64,000 nucleotides of DNA from Mycolicibacterium sp. YH-1 (lineage in GTDB: Bacteria > Actinomycetota > Actinomycetes > Mycobacteriales > Mycobacteriaceae). Within the stretch, counting starts at the first letter, position 1. Each line of letters begins with the position of its first letter. The notes under the pieces were generated by a model. The model was not told the origin of the DNA, did no database searches, and saw only the letters and a list, made by a program, of their open reading frames with translations. Positions 16,863-25,806 of the stretch are shown one piece after another. Made by a program: the position numbers and the translations under genes. The stretch lies in the NCBI RefSeq assembly GCF_022557175.1, contig NZ_CP092915.1, positions 6,510,001 through 6,574,000 on the forward strand, in the 5' to 3' direction.

Positions 16863-17787
16863 CGAGACAGTGCTCGAAGTCGTTGCAGTCCAACAGATCG
16901 CTGATGAAGTTTGTGCCGTGGATCTCGTTGCGCCCGAGTCCGGCAAGCTGCTCGACTGGCAGCCAGGCGCGCACATCAGTGTGTCTCTGCCGGTCGGTCG
17001 CAGGCAGTACTCCCTGTGTGGCCCCAGCGATGCGGAGTTCTACCGGATCGCAGTGCTGCGCTCTCCGACGTCCCGCGGAGGCTCGGCCTACATTCACGAC
17101 GAGGTTCGGGTCGGCGCACAGCTTCAATGCTCAGCTCCGATCAATCGTTTTCCGTTGGTGCCCGCCGAGAAGTACCTCTTCATCGCCGGCGGCATCGGCA
17201 TCACGCCGATCCTGGCCATGCTTGTCGCTGCGGAGAAGGCCGGCGCCGACTGGCGACTCGTCTATGGCGGCCGGACACTGGCAACCATGGCCTTCCTCGA
17301 TGAACTCTCCGCCTACAGCAATCGGGTCACAGTAGTTCCGCAGGACACCGAGGGCCATATCGAACTGGACACCTACCTGGGGTCGGTACAGTCGGAGATG
17401 GTGTACAGCTGCGGACCTGAGCCTCTGCTGCGTGCAGTGCAGGAACGCGCGGGCGCATGGGCGGCAGAGCAATTGCATTTTGAGCGTTTCGAGGCCGCGT
17501 CTGACTTGGTCACAACGCGCGAAGACGACCTGCCCTTCGACGTGTTCTGCAACAAGTCAAACGTCACGGTGCCTGTGGTCGCCGAACAGACAATGTTGAA
17601 CGCGCTCCTCGAGGCAGGCCTCGATGTCGACTCGGACTGCGAGGAAGGCACCTGCGGCACCTGCGAGATCACCTACCTGGCGGGAACAGCCGATCATAGG
17701 GATGACCTCCTCCTCGACAGCGAACGTGCGACGCTCATTCTTCCGTGTGTGTCCCGCGGCCGCGGCGTGATCACCGTTGACCTCTAA
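16855..17787 (+). CDS. phthalate-dioxygenase-reductase-type flavin/2Fe-2S reductase
   Basis: Reductase of 310 aa in three domains: flavin-binding barrel (RQYSLCGPS), NAD(P)-binding domain (IAGGIGITPILAML, SCGPEPL) and a C-terminal plant-type ferredoxin domain with all four Cys (C-EEGT-C-GT-C, then ILPC). This is the vanillate-demethylase/phthalate-dioxygenase reductase architecture (FMN, NAD(P)H). The ATG at 16855 overlaps the previous gene by 8 bp. It is the obvious electron source for the Rieske protein, the ferredoxin and the diiron oxidase of the same operon. Confidence 0.9.
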   Translation: MHNETVLEVVAVQQIADEVCAVDLVAPESGKLLDWQPGAHISVSLPVGRRQYSLCGPSDAEFYRIAVLRSPTSRGGSAYIHDEVRVGAQLQCSAPINRFPLVPAEKYLFIAGGIGITPILAMLVAAEKAGADWRLVYGGRTLATMAFLDELSAYSNRVTVVPQDTEGHIELDTYLGSVQSEMVYSCGPEPLLRAVQERAGAWAAEQLHFERFEAASDLVTTREDDLPFDVFCNKSNVTVPVVAEQTMLNALLEAGLDVDSDCEEGTCGTCEITYLAGTADHRDDLLLDSERATLILPCVSRGRGVITVDL

Positions 17788-17884
17788 TCTGAGGGCAAAC
17801 GAAAGCGGGGCGTGGCCGCCTCAATCAACGTCCACCGCTCAACGCGTTGTACAACGACACCCTCAGGTAAGCTACGATCGACGA

Positions 17885-17899
17885 CGGTATACTGCATGC
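17885..17899. promoter_or_regulatory. GntR-type operator before the pathway GntR gene
   Basis: CGGTATACTGCATGC matches the cores at 8078 and 11333 with one change in the first 12 bases. It lies just before the AAGGGGG ribosome site, consistent with autorepression. Confidence 0.55.
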
Positions 17900-17913
17900 T
17901 GCAAGGGGGTTCG

Positions 17914-18594
17914 ATGACAATCTCGCACCGCTCGCTGCGCGAAACCGTGGCTGATGCGCTGCGCGACATGATCATCACCGGACAGCTCGCTCCAGGAACG
18001 CGGCTCGCCGAAGGCGCGCTCGCCGAGCAACTTGGCGTATCTCGTGTGCCGGTTCGGGAGGCTATTCGCGCACTCGAGCCCACAGGCCTGGTGCAGATCG
18101 TGCCCCGCCATGGCGCACACGTCGCAACTGTGAATTCTGATGATATCGAGGCGATCCAGGAGATTCGCCGTGTCTTGGAGGGTTGGATCGTCGGCGCGGC
18201 CGCTGAGCGACACACAGCCGAGGACATGCCGACGATCGATCGATACCTTGCCGATGGAACAAAAGCGGCCAAGGCGGGTGACACTGTGGCGGCATCGCGC
18301 GCCCACAACGGATTTCATCGCGCAATTGAGGCGGCGACCGGTAATCCGCACGCCGCCGTGGCGATGGAACCGTTACGACAACGCACCGAACTGGTGTTCT
18401 CGATGATCGGTGCGACGGACAGTGGTTTACAGCAGTGGGAAGAACACCGCGCGATTCGCGACGCGATTGCCGACCGCGACGCGGACAGGGCCCGGACGCT
18501 CATCGACCAACACATCACGCAGGCAATGGCTCGCTATCGGGACGCCTTGCAGGCCGCACCGCAAGGTCGATCGACCGTATCGATCCAAAAGTAG
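17914..18594 (+). CDS. GntR-family regulator, FCD subfamily (regulator of the diiron-oxidase cluster)
   Basis: Protein of 226 aa. Winged HTH at residues about 5-70 (RETVADALRDMIITGQL to IVPRHGAHVATV) followed by an FCD domain with the usual Asp/His metal pattern (RAHNGFHRAIE, EEHRAIRDAI, IDQHITQAM). ATG at 17914 after AAGGGGG. It lies 126 bp downstream of the reductase gene on the same strand. Its operator is repeated before the MFS exporter and the diiron oxidase, which makes it the likely repressor of the whole set, relieved by a pathway metabolite. Confidence 0.88.
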   Translation: MTISHRSLRETVADALRDMIITGQLAPGTRLAEGALAEQLGVSRVPVREAIRALEPTGLVQIVPRHGAHVATVNSDDIEAIQEIRRVLEGWIVGAAAERHTAEDMPTIDRYLADGTKAAKAGDTVAASRAHNGFHRAIEAATGNPHAAVAMEPLRQRTELVFSMIGATDSGLQQWEEHRAIRDAIADRDADRARTLIDQHITQAMARYRDALQAAPQGRSTVSIQK

Positions 18595-18610
18595 CTCATG
18601 CGCCAATCAC

Positions 18611-18742
18611 GCGACTCCGAAATGCGACGTTGAGCGTCCCTTTCGCGACACGTCGATGATGATTATCGGGAGCACCGCCAACGAGATCCTGAACGGCGTC
18701 ACGGCTAAACGAGTCGTCAAATTGGCCGTCAGCCACCTCTGA
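18611..18742 (+). pseudogene. C-terminal remnant of an acyl-CoA dehydrogenase
   Basis: About 43 codons ending in a stop, reading DVERPFRDTSMMIIGSTANE then ILNGVTAKRVVKLAVSHL. This lines up with the C-terminus of the intact dehydrogenase at 20437-21591 (DVERYFRDAPLMIVGEGTNE, then IQKNVIAKQLVKRG). The catalytic-base Glu region is altered (GSTANEI for GEGTNEI) and no upstream dehydrogenase sequence is present. Clearly a relic. Confidence 0.7.
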
Positions 18743-19234
18743 GGATTTTGCACTGCAGCGCATTCTTCGGCGACCAGGCTCGGAGCCGGTAGGCGTCTAC
18801 GCGGAAGTGCGGTCAGGTCACGTGTGAATCCCACACCTCAGCGTGGACGTGATGGCGACTGCTGGGTACCCGGTCCACGAGTTCATACGAACAGACTGGT
18901 CGCCGCGGCGACCTCGGGGGACACGCCGGGTCGACCACACCGAGCACGCTCCTGCGCACAGTGTCGAACCGCGGTGCGAGGCGGAGTTTCCCCGAGCCGA
19001 GGCGCGCAGTAGGAGGTATCCGACGGTACTGATTCGGCGGTTGGACTTCTGCAAGTAGTCAGGAAGGGCAGCGAATCCCCCGAGTCGAGCGCTCAGGTCA
19101 GATCGAGGAAGTGGCCAGCTGTTGGGCACACGTCGAGCCAAGAACATCGGCAAAATCAACGCCTTCGGGCGTGCCAACCTTCGATGTAGCCTGCGAGGCC
19201 CCGCATCGCTGCCCTAATCGATCAGAGCAACCCC
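18743..19234. other. intergenic region, no gene seen
   Basis: About 490 bp between the dehydrogenase relic and the stop of the CoA-transferase gene. Frames here are short and unlike proteins. No hairpin or operator was recognised; probably decayed coding DNA. Confidence 0.4.
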
Positions 19235-20440
19235 TCAATCTTCTTGTGCAGCAACGATTTTTGTAAGGCTATTCGGATCCCGCCCGAGTTCGGCGAGGAT
19301 CTGTCCGGTGTGTTCACCAAGCGCGGGCACCGGACCCATCCTAGGTTCGACACCGAGATCGATGGGGGGCAACAGGGACTTGACGGTGCCGCTCTCGGTC
19401 AGCGTATCGCGCCAGCGGTCACGACCTCGCAGCACCGGATGGTTCAGGAACTCCGAGACGGTGTTTACCCCGGAAAAGGCGATTCGCGCCGCGGTCAGCC
19501 TGGCTTCCAGTGTGTTCGTCGGGTGTGCACCAAAGCACTGCGTGATGACCTCGTTCAGTTCTTCCCGATGAGCTACCCGCAAATTGTTCGACACGAATCG
19601 GGCATCGTGTATGAGTTCGGGACGGTCAAGAACCTCCCCGCAGAACCGCTGCCACTCGGGCTCGTTCTGGATGGCGATGAGGATGGTGTGGCCGTCGTCG
19701 GCCTGGTAGGGACCGTATGGCGCAATGGTCGGGTGCTGGGCGCCAATTCGGCCGGGCTGGCGTCCCTTACCGGCGGTGAAGTGTGCCGGCTGGCCGACCC
19801 ACTCGGCGAGCGCTTCGAACAGCGACACCTCGATCGAGGCGCCTTCACCGGTGCGCTCGCGGGCGTACAGAGCAGCCAGAATCCCGCTGAAGGCATACAT
19901 TCCTGCCGCGATGTCGGCGATCGATACGCCAACTTTCGCGATGTCTACGGGCGTGCCCGTCAACGACACCAGTCCGGTCTCGCATTGCACCAGAAGGTCA
20001 TACGCTTTGCGGTCCGCCCACGGGCCGTCACTGCCCCACCCTGTAATGCCCACGACAATCTTGCGCGGGTCGATCGCCCGCACCTGGTCGGCCGACAGCC
20101 CCAGGCGTGCCGCCGCGCCGGGACCGAGGTTCTGCACGATGACGTCGGCACGCTCGGCCAGCTCATGCAGCACCTCGCGGCCCTGCAGCGATTTGACATC
20201 CAGTGCGATGGATTCCTTGGAGCGGTTGAGCCAGACGAAGTAGCTCGACAAGCCATCGACGGAATCGTCGTACTGGCGCGCGAAGTCGCCCGATCCGGGC
20301 CGTTCCACTTTGATGACCCGCGCACCCAGATCGGCCAGCTGGCGCGTGGCGAACGGCGCCGCGACAGCGTGCTCCAGCGACAGCACCGTCAGACCACTTA
20401 GGGGCAGCCGTCCACCGTGAGTGGGGGCATCGGGCCTCAC
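19235..20440 (-). CDS. class III CoA-transferase (CaiB/BaiF family)
   Basis: Protein of 401 aa. LSGLTVLSLEHAVAAPFATR, GARVIKVERPGSGDFAR and LNRSKESIALDVKS are family hallmarks, and the Asp of YDLLVQCETGL is at the position of the catalytic aspartate. Such enzymes move CoA from a donor such as succinyl-CoA onto a carboxylic acid. GTG start overlaps the acyl-CoA dehydrogenase stop by 4 bp (GTGA), so the two are co-translated. Likely order: activation of an acid by this enzyme, then dehydrogenation; the CitE-like lyase under a similar operator could finish the pathway. Confidence 0.9.
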   Translation of the reverse strand: MRPDAPTHGGRLPLSGLTVLSLEHAVAAPFATRQLADLGARVIKVERPGSGDFARQYDDSVDGLSSYFVWLNRSKESIALDVKSLQGREVLHELAERADVIVQNLGPGAAARLGLSADQVRAIDPRKIVVGITGWGSDGPWADRKAYDLLVQCETGLVSLTGTPVDIAKVGVSIADIAAGMYAFSGILAALYARERTGEGASIEVSLFEALAEWVGQPAHFTAGKGRQPGRIGAQHPTIAPYGPYQADDGHTILIAIQNEPEWQRFCGEVLDRPELIHDARFVSNNLRVAHREELNEVITQCFGAHPTNTLEARLTAARIAFSGVNTVSEFLNHPVLRGRDRWRDTLTESGTVKSLLPPIDLGVEPRMGPVPALGEHTGQILAELGRDPNSLTKIVAAQED

Positions 20441-21591
20441 AGGTCTAGCCCGCCCCGCTTAACCAGCTGCTTGGCGATCACGTTCTTCTGGATCTCATTG
20501 GTCCCCTCGCCGACGATCATCAGCGGCGCGTCGCGGAAGTAGCGTTCAACGTCGTACTCGGTCGAGTAACCGTAACCCCCGTGCACCCGGACAGCGTCCA
20601 GTGCGATCTGCATGGCGGCCTCCGATGCGAAGAGTTTGGCCATCCCAGCTTCCATGTCGCAACGCTCGCCTGAGTCGAAACGTGCTGCAGCAGACAACAA
20701 CAGCGCACGAGCAGCATAGAGTTTGGTGCCCATATCGGCCAGCAAGTTGCCCACCGACTGATGCTGCCAGATCGGTTTACCGAAACTCTCCCGGTCCTGT
20801 GCGTAGGCGAGTGCATCCTCGAAGGCCGCCCGTGCGACGCCGGTCGCCCTCGCCGCGACCTGAAGCCGGCCAACCTCGAGACCCTTCATCATCTGAGCGA
20901 AGCCGTGGCCCTCGCTAGCACCAAGCAGCGCACCGCTCGGGACGCGGCAGTCGGTGAAGTTGATCTCGCAGCTCTCGACACCCTTGTAGCCGAGCTTGGG
21001 GAGGTCCTTTGAGACGGTGAATCCGGGGACCTTCTCGACCAACAGAATCGAGACACCCTTGTGGGAGGGCTGGGCTTCGGGATCGGTCTTGCACAGCAGG
21101 GCAATCAGGCCTGAGCGTCGGGCATTGGAGATCCACGTTTTGCTGCCATTGATTAGGTACTCATCGCCGTCGCGGCGGGCCACGGTCCGCATCGCCTGCA
21201 GATCGGACCCGCCGCCTGGCTCTGTGAGCGCCATGGTGGCACGCAGCTCGCCGGTCGCCATCCGGGGCAGGTAGGTCTGCTTCTGCTCTTCGGTACCGAA
21301 CTGCAGGATCAACTTGGACACCACACTGTGCCCGCCCATCGCACCGGCAAGGCTCATCCAGCCGCGAGCCAGTTCCTCCGCGACCAGCACGTAGCACGGC
21401 ATCGACACCTGCCCGAAGCCGTACGGCTCGGGGATGGCGAGTCCGAAAATGCCGATTTCCTTCATTGTCTCGATGAGGTCCTCGGGATAGACATTCGCAT
21501 GCTCGAGATCCCGCACGACCGGCTTGACCTGCTTCTCCACGAAGTCGTGGACGGTCTTGACGATGGCTTCTTCTTCAGCTGGCAAGTGCAT
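20437..21591 (-). CDS. acyl-CoA dehydrogenase
   Basis: FAD-dependent acyl-CoA dehydrogenase of 384 aa. ALTEPGGGSDLQAM, GSKTWISNA and the C-terminal GEGTNEIQKNVIAKQL with its catalytic-base Glu are all present. Full family length. First gene of the two-gene operon with the CoA-transferase. The perfect palindrome at 21607-21622 lies 15 bp upstream of its start. Substrate chain length cannot be read; the CoA-transferase partner favours a short or dicarboxylic acid. Confidence 0.92.
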   Translation of the reverse strand: MHLPAEEEAIVKTVHDFVEKQVKPVVRDLEHANVYPEDLIETMKEIGIFGLAIPEPYGFGQVSMPCYVLVAEELARGWMSLAGAMGGHSVVSKLILQFGTEEQKQTYLPRMATGELRATMALTEPGGGSDLQAMRTVARRDGDEYLINGSKTWISNARRSGLIALLCKTDPEAQPSHKGVSILLVEKVPGFTVSKDLPKLGYKGVESCEINFTDCRVPSGALLGASEGHGFAQMMKGLEVGRLQVAARATGVARAAFEDALAYAQDRESFGKPIWQHQSVGNLLADMGTKLYAARALLLSAAARFDSGERCDMEAGMAKLFASEAAMQIALDAVRVHGGYGYSTEYDVERYFRDAPLMIVGEGTNEIQKNVIAKQLVKRGGLDL

Positions 21592-21606
21592 TGTTGTGCC
21601 TCCTCT

Positions 21607-21622
21607 ATAGAAAATATTCTAT
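21607..21622. promoter_or_regulatory. perfect palindromic operator ATAGAA-AATA-TTCTAT
   Basis: 6-bp perfect arms with a 4-bp spacer, immediately before the acyl-CoA dehydrogenase start. A one-mismatch copy precedes the CitE-like locus 18 kb away (3678-3693). Confidence 0.6.
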
Positions 21623-22419
21623 TAATGACGCTGGCGGATGGCAAATCGACAGCGGGCTGAAAGAAGGCGCAATCGAATGCACAGACACTCAGGGATGCCT
21701 TGGCCGTCGCACGAGAGGCCGCCACCACCGCTGGCGCCAACTCGCCGAAACCGAAGCCGTACTCGATACCGGACGCCGCCGCGTTGAAGCCAGGGTGAAG
21801 TGGCCGATGGGATTACGCAACGCCGCGGGCCATTATCGGCGGCGCCTGCAGCACCATCGCGAGATTCGCCACGACAATTGTCAGGCAAGCAGTAGCCATG
21901 GCGATCTGGGACACCACCACCCGCGAGCAACTGGACATTTATGTGACGCGTCGACGCGACGAGTTCCGACAGCGGATCCTGAACCTTGCGCAGGGGGCGA
22001 TCTAATGAACCTGTTCAGTCTCGCAAATGGCGGAGGTGGTGACGGCCCAAAGGAACCCGGTCGACCGGCAAAGCCTCTCCTGCTGCATCTGAACTGGGTC
22101 CATGGCTCATTGCAGGAAGACTGGGCGGGATCACATTTGGCGGGCGCCAGAAAAGTCAGCTATGGGTCGTTAATATGTTGCGCAACAGAATGTTACGTGC
22201 GTAAAGTCACACTCGGGAGTTCACCGCGCTCAACGAGCGACCATGAGGACAGCCAATGAAAGCGGGCTTGTTCGAGGGCGAGCGACAGATCCCAGTACGC
22301 GATTTCCCTGAGTCCGCGATCGTGAAACTTGAACAAACTTCGCACCGCCTGGCACCCACCCGTCGCTTGCTCGAGCAATCATCCGAAGCCCCGACGGCCA
22401 GCCTGTGGACTTGTTGGCA
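21623..22419. other. non-coding or decayed region
   Basis: About 800 bp. The only protein-like stretch is an open frame at 21799-22005 ending AIWDTTTREQLDIYVTRRRD then EFRQRILNLAQGAI and a stop; it has no start and I do not recognise the family. It looks like the 3' end of a lost gene. No RNA gene was recognised. Confidence 0.4.
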
Positions 22420-22824
22420 CTACTGAGGGGGTGCGAAGAATTCGAGGGCGATGCCATCGGGATCACGGAAGGAGATCCCCGAGCCGTAGTGAGCGCGCTT
22501 GATCCCTCCGTGTGAGATCCCGAGCACGTCGAGTCGTTGTTCCCAACTCGTCAGTTCGGCCATGCCGCAGTCAAAGGCGACGTGATCCAAACCTGGTTGC
22601 TCAGCGCGGTATGCCTGGGTCGGATCCACACCGGTGTGCTTGTGCAGGCCGAACAACATGCCATTGTCGAGCGCGAAGACGGTGTGATGGAAGGCGCCCG
22701 ACTCTTCGTCCTCGTCGAACACGGGGCCCGAGTCGAAAAGACTGCGATACCAGCAGGTGCTTGCTTCGAGGTCTGACACGGTAATTGCGACATGAGCGAA
22801 GCCGGGGAATGGGCTCGTCATCAA
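22420..22824 (-). CDS. VOC-superfamily (glyoxalase-like) protein
   Basis: Single-copy VOC protein of 134 aa with two beta-alpha-beta-beta-beta units. HVAITVSDLEASTCWYRSLF and HVAFDCGMAELTSWEQRL start the two halves, and FRDPDGIALEFFAP ends the fold with the usual metal-binding Glu. Possible ligands are the two His and this Glu. Members act as lyases, dioxygenases or binding proteins; the role here is open. It stands alone next to a decayed thiolase gene. Confidence 0.8.
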   Translation of the reverse strand: MMTSPFPGFAHVAITVSDLEASTCWYRSLFDSGPVFDEDEESGAFHHTVFALDNGMLFGLHKHTGVDPTQAYRAEQPGLDHVAFDCGMAELTSWEQRLDVLGISHGGIKRAHYGSGISFRDPDGIALEFFAPPQ

Positions 22825-22853
22825 AACTCCTTCAAATGTGGTGAAAATCGGCC

Positions 22854-23515
22854 TCAGACAGGCACGCGGAGCAGCATGGCCTGCCTCTGACCGCCGCCGC
22901 AGATGGCAGTGATGCCGTATTCTATTGATTGGTCACGTATTTCGTATGCCGGTGTCATGATGAGTCGGAATCCCGAGGCTCCGAGCGGGTGGCCAAGGGA
23001 GACGGCCCCGACGTTGACATTGACATTGTCCGTATCAAGATCGAGTTCTCTCGTCGAGGCGACGACAACGCCGGCGAAAGCCTCGTTGATCTCCCACAGG
23101 CCGATGTACCCGCGCTGAGGCCGTTCCGGTCTAGCAGCACACGGGCAGCCATCGCGGGTTTGAGGTGCAGTGTGCCCTCGGTGGAGAACGCGGGCCGAAA
23201 TCGCGCGCGTCCCTGTTCGTCGGTGCCGGCCCTGATGCCCTCGTGGCATTCGAGAAGGTCAGTAAGAACAGTGATCTCGGACCTGAATCGACCGCGTTCG
23301 GTCGCAGCATTCGCCCGTCGGTGGCTTTCCGCGGCAAAGGCGTCCTGCTCGGACCGCCCGATTCCCAACGCGAAGTTGGCAGCTTCTGATAGCTCGCCCA
23401 TGCCGGTGTCGCAGACCGCGCACCAAAGGCCTTCGGTCACAAGCAGGTCCCGTATCTCGGCCGGGCCGACTTTAGCTCCAGCCCGGAGGGCGAGGGCATG
23501 ACGCGCGCGGCTCAT
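22854..23515 (-). pseudogene. decayed thiolase (acetyl-CoA acetyltransferase family)
   Basis: Thiolase pieces in two frames. The first (from 23515) reads MSRARHALALRAG, then FALGIGRSEQDAFAAESHRR and RPAFSTEGTLHLKPAMA. The second frame continues with LWEINEAFAGVV, GHPLGASGFRLI and ICGGGQRQAMLL down to 22854. The N-terminal domain with the acylated Cys is missing and there are internal gaps and a frameshift near 23110. The later Cys-His motifs (GHPLGASG, CGGG) survive. Non-functional; a relic of a beta-oxidation-like pathway. Confidence 0.8.
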
Positions 23516-23731
23516 CGATTGGGCATTGGGAATCGTACCGTTCCCCTTGCCCGAGATATCTGCACAGCGCGGCCCCCACGGATTGATACGGCCTCCGATG
23601 GCGTCCGTTGGGGTCGACTTCTCATCCAGATGACAACGCTGCCATTCTGTGCCATTTCAGATGAGAGATTTCCACGCAGATTGAGAAGCGCTATTGGTGC
23701 ACTCTCGTTAATGCCGGTTGCCGAATGGTCT

Positions 23732-23752
23732 TGCATTAGAATTTCTAATGCA
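23732..23752. promoter_or_regulatory. palindromic operator before the LysE gene
   Basis: TGCATTAGA-ATT-TCTAATGCA, perfect 9-bp arms, 53 bp upstream of the lysE start, in an AT-rich patch. Likely bound by a LysG/ArgP-type regulator or another repressor encoded elsewhere. Confidence 0.6.
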
Positions 23753-23805
23753 TCACAAATATCATTAGCTGTACTTGTCCACCGTCCACACCTAGCGTCG
23801 ACGTC

Positions 23806-24405
23806 ATGGACTCGCCCCTGCTCGTTGGCTTCTTCGCGTCATTCGCGCTCATCGCCGCCATCGGCGCGCAGAACGCGTTCGTGCTGCGTCAGGGCATCCG
23901 CCGCGAGCACGTGCTGCCCGTGGTGGCGATGTGCACGGTGTCCGACATCGCGCTGATCGCGGCGGGTATCGGGGGCGTCGGCGCCCTGATCACCGCCCAC
24001 CCGAACGCGGTCAACGTCGCCAAGTTCGGCGGTGCGGCGTTCCTGATCGGCTACGGTCTGCTCGCGGCGAAGCGCGCCTGGCGGCCGTCGGCCCTCACCC
24101 CATCGGACGCGGCGCCGGCCCGGCTCGGCGCCGTGCTGATCACCTGCGCGGCACTGACGTTCCTCAACCCCCACGTCTACCTCGACACCGTGGTGCTCCT
24201 CGGCACGCTGGCCAACGAAAGCGGCGACGGGCGTTGGCTGTTCGGCGTCGGTGCGGTCACCGCCAGCGCCGTGTGGTTCACCAGCCTCGGGCTCGGAGCG
24301 CGCCGACTGGCCGGGCTGTTCGCAACGCCGTCGACATGGCGCATCCTCGACGGCATCATCGCCGTGATGATGCTCGCCCTCGGTATCTCGCTGGCGGTGT
24401 CCTAG
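23806..24405 (+). CDS. lysE: LysE-type amino-acid exporter
   Basis: Protein of 199 aa of the LysE/ArgO family with about six membrane helices. [20 protein letters not shown] and the conserved [16 protein letters not shown] in the middle are typical. It probably exports basic amino acids. In mycobacteria the gene usually faces a divergent lysG; here the upstream side holds only the decayed thiolase. It converges with and overlaps the next gene by 4 bp. Confidence 0.9.
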   Translation: MDSPLLVGFFASFALIAAIGAQNAFVLRQGIRREHVLPVVAMCTVSDIALIAAGIGGVGALITAHPNAVNVAKFGGAAFLIGYGLLAAKRAWRPSALTPSDAAPARLGAVLITCAALTFLNPHVYLDTVVLLGTLANESGDGRWLFGVGAVTASAVWFTSLGLGARRLAGLFATPSTWRILDGIIAVMMLALGISLAVS

Positions 24406-25757
24406 ATCCCCGAGGCTCGTCGTTGTTCGAGGCTGCCTGCGTCTTGATCCGGCCTGGGTCTGGCGCCCAGGTAGACCACCACGGCAGCCGCGGCCAGGGA
24501 CAGTGCCCCGACCACCCACATCGCGGCCTTGGCATCGCCGGTCAGATCGGTCAGCCACCCGGTGATGTAGGGACCTCCGAAGCCGCTGAGGTTCCCTAGC
24601 GAGTTGATCAGGGCGATTCCGCCGGCCGCGGCGACACCGGTGAGGAATGTCGAGGGCAGCGCCCAGAACACGGGTAGGGCACACATGACCGCGCAGGTGG
24701 ACACCGTGACGGCGACCATCGCCAGATAGGGGTCGATCATATAGAGCGCGGCGGGGATTGACACCGCCCCGACGATCGCCGGGATCGCGACGTGCCATAC
24801 CCGTTCGCCGGTCCGGTCGGCGTGGCGCGCCCACGGCACCATCACGATGGCGGCGATGACGTAGGGAACAGAGGTCACGAGGCCACGCTCGACAACGCTC
24901 ATATGCGTGCCGTACTGCTCCTGGAACCCGGCGACGATGGTCGGGAGAAAGAACCCGACCGCGTAGAGGCCGTATGCGATTCCGAAGTAGACAAACGCCA
25001 GCATCAGGATCCTCGGATGACTAAGCGCCTTCTTGAGCGGCCAGTGCTGGCCGGTCTGGGCACTCAGTCGTTCGTCGTCCAGTGTTGCCTCCAACCAACG
25101 CTTTTCAGCAGGTTCAAGCCACGTGGCCTCGGCTGGTCGGTCGGTCAAGTAGAACCAGCAGACGAACGCGAGAACGACGGCGGGCATGCCCTCGACTAGG
25201 AACAGAAGGCGCCAGCCGTCGAGGCCGAAAAGTCCGTGCCCCCAATCGATGATCAGCGACGACATGGTCGACCCGATGGCTGTGGATATCGGCACCGCCA
25301 CCATGAACAACGAGATCGCCTTGGAGCGATGCCTTTCCGGGAACCAGAAGGTGAGGTAGAGAATGATCCCGGGGAAGAATCCCGCTTCCGCCACACCGAG
25401 CAGGAACCGCAGGACGATAAGGGTTTCCGTGTTGGGCACGAATGCGATCGCACTGCTGATGATTCCCCACGTCAGCATGATGCGTGCAATCCAGCGGCGC
25501 CCGCCGAACTTGTTGAGCGCGATATTGCTCGGCACTTCCAGCAGCAAGTACCCGATGAAGAAGATGCCCGAGGCGAATCCGAACGCCTTGGCGCTCATCC
25601 CAAGGTCCTCGTTCATGCCGTTCGGACCGGCGAAGCCGATGTTGACGCGATCGAGGTAGTTGACGAAGTAGAGGAGTACCAGGAACGGAATCAACCGGCG
25701 GCTGACTTTCGCCATCGTCTTGATTCCGATGGCCGAATCAGCGAGGTGCGTGCTCAC
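24402..25757 (-). CDS. MFS transporter, anion:cation symporter (ACS) type
   Basis: Protein of 451 aa with 12 predicted membrane helices. The early [14 protein letters not shown], then [21 protein letters not shown] and [20 protein letters not shown] are the signature of ACS-family carriers, which import organic anions such as tartrate, 4-hydroxyphenylacetate or glucarate by proton symport. It is single and not clearly tied to a neighbouring pathway. Confidence 0.9.
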   Translation of the reverse strand: MSTHLADSAIGIKTMAKVSRRLIPFLVLLYFVNYLDRVNIGFAGPNGMNEDLGMSAKAFGFASGIFFIGYLLLEVPSNIALNKFGGRRWIARIMLTWGIISSAIAFVPNTETLIVLRFLLGVAEAGFFPGIILYLTFWFPERHRSKAISLFMVAVPISTAIGSTMSSLIIDWGHGLFGLDGWRLLFLVEGMPAVVLAFVCWFYLTDRPAEATWLEPAEKRWLEATLDDERLSAQTGQHWPLKKALSHPRILMLAFVYFGIAYGLYAVGFFLPTIVAGFQEQYGTHMSVVERGLVTSVPYVIAAIVMVPWARHADRTGERVWHVAIPAIVGAVSIPAALYMIDPYLAMVAVTVSTCAVMCALPVFWALPSTFLTGVAAAGGIALINSLGNLSGFGGPYITGWLTDLTGDAKAAMWVVGALSLAAAAVVVYLGARPRPDQDAGSLEQRRASGI

Positions 25758-25806
25758 GCTGACATTCTGTGTCGCCGGATGTCAGCCCGGGGGCAAGACG
25801 GGAAAC

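Noticed and set aside
18595..19234. Small plus-strand frames as genes
   Set aside because: Arg/Pro-rich shadow-like translations with no ribosome sites; only the dehydrogenase tail is recognisable.
23512..23736. Possible lysG remnant upstream of lysE
   Set aside because: The translated frame has no helix-turn-helix and no LysR similarity.
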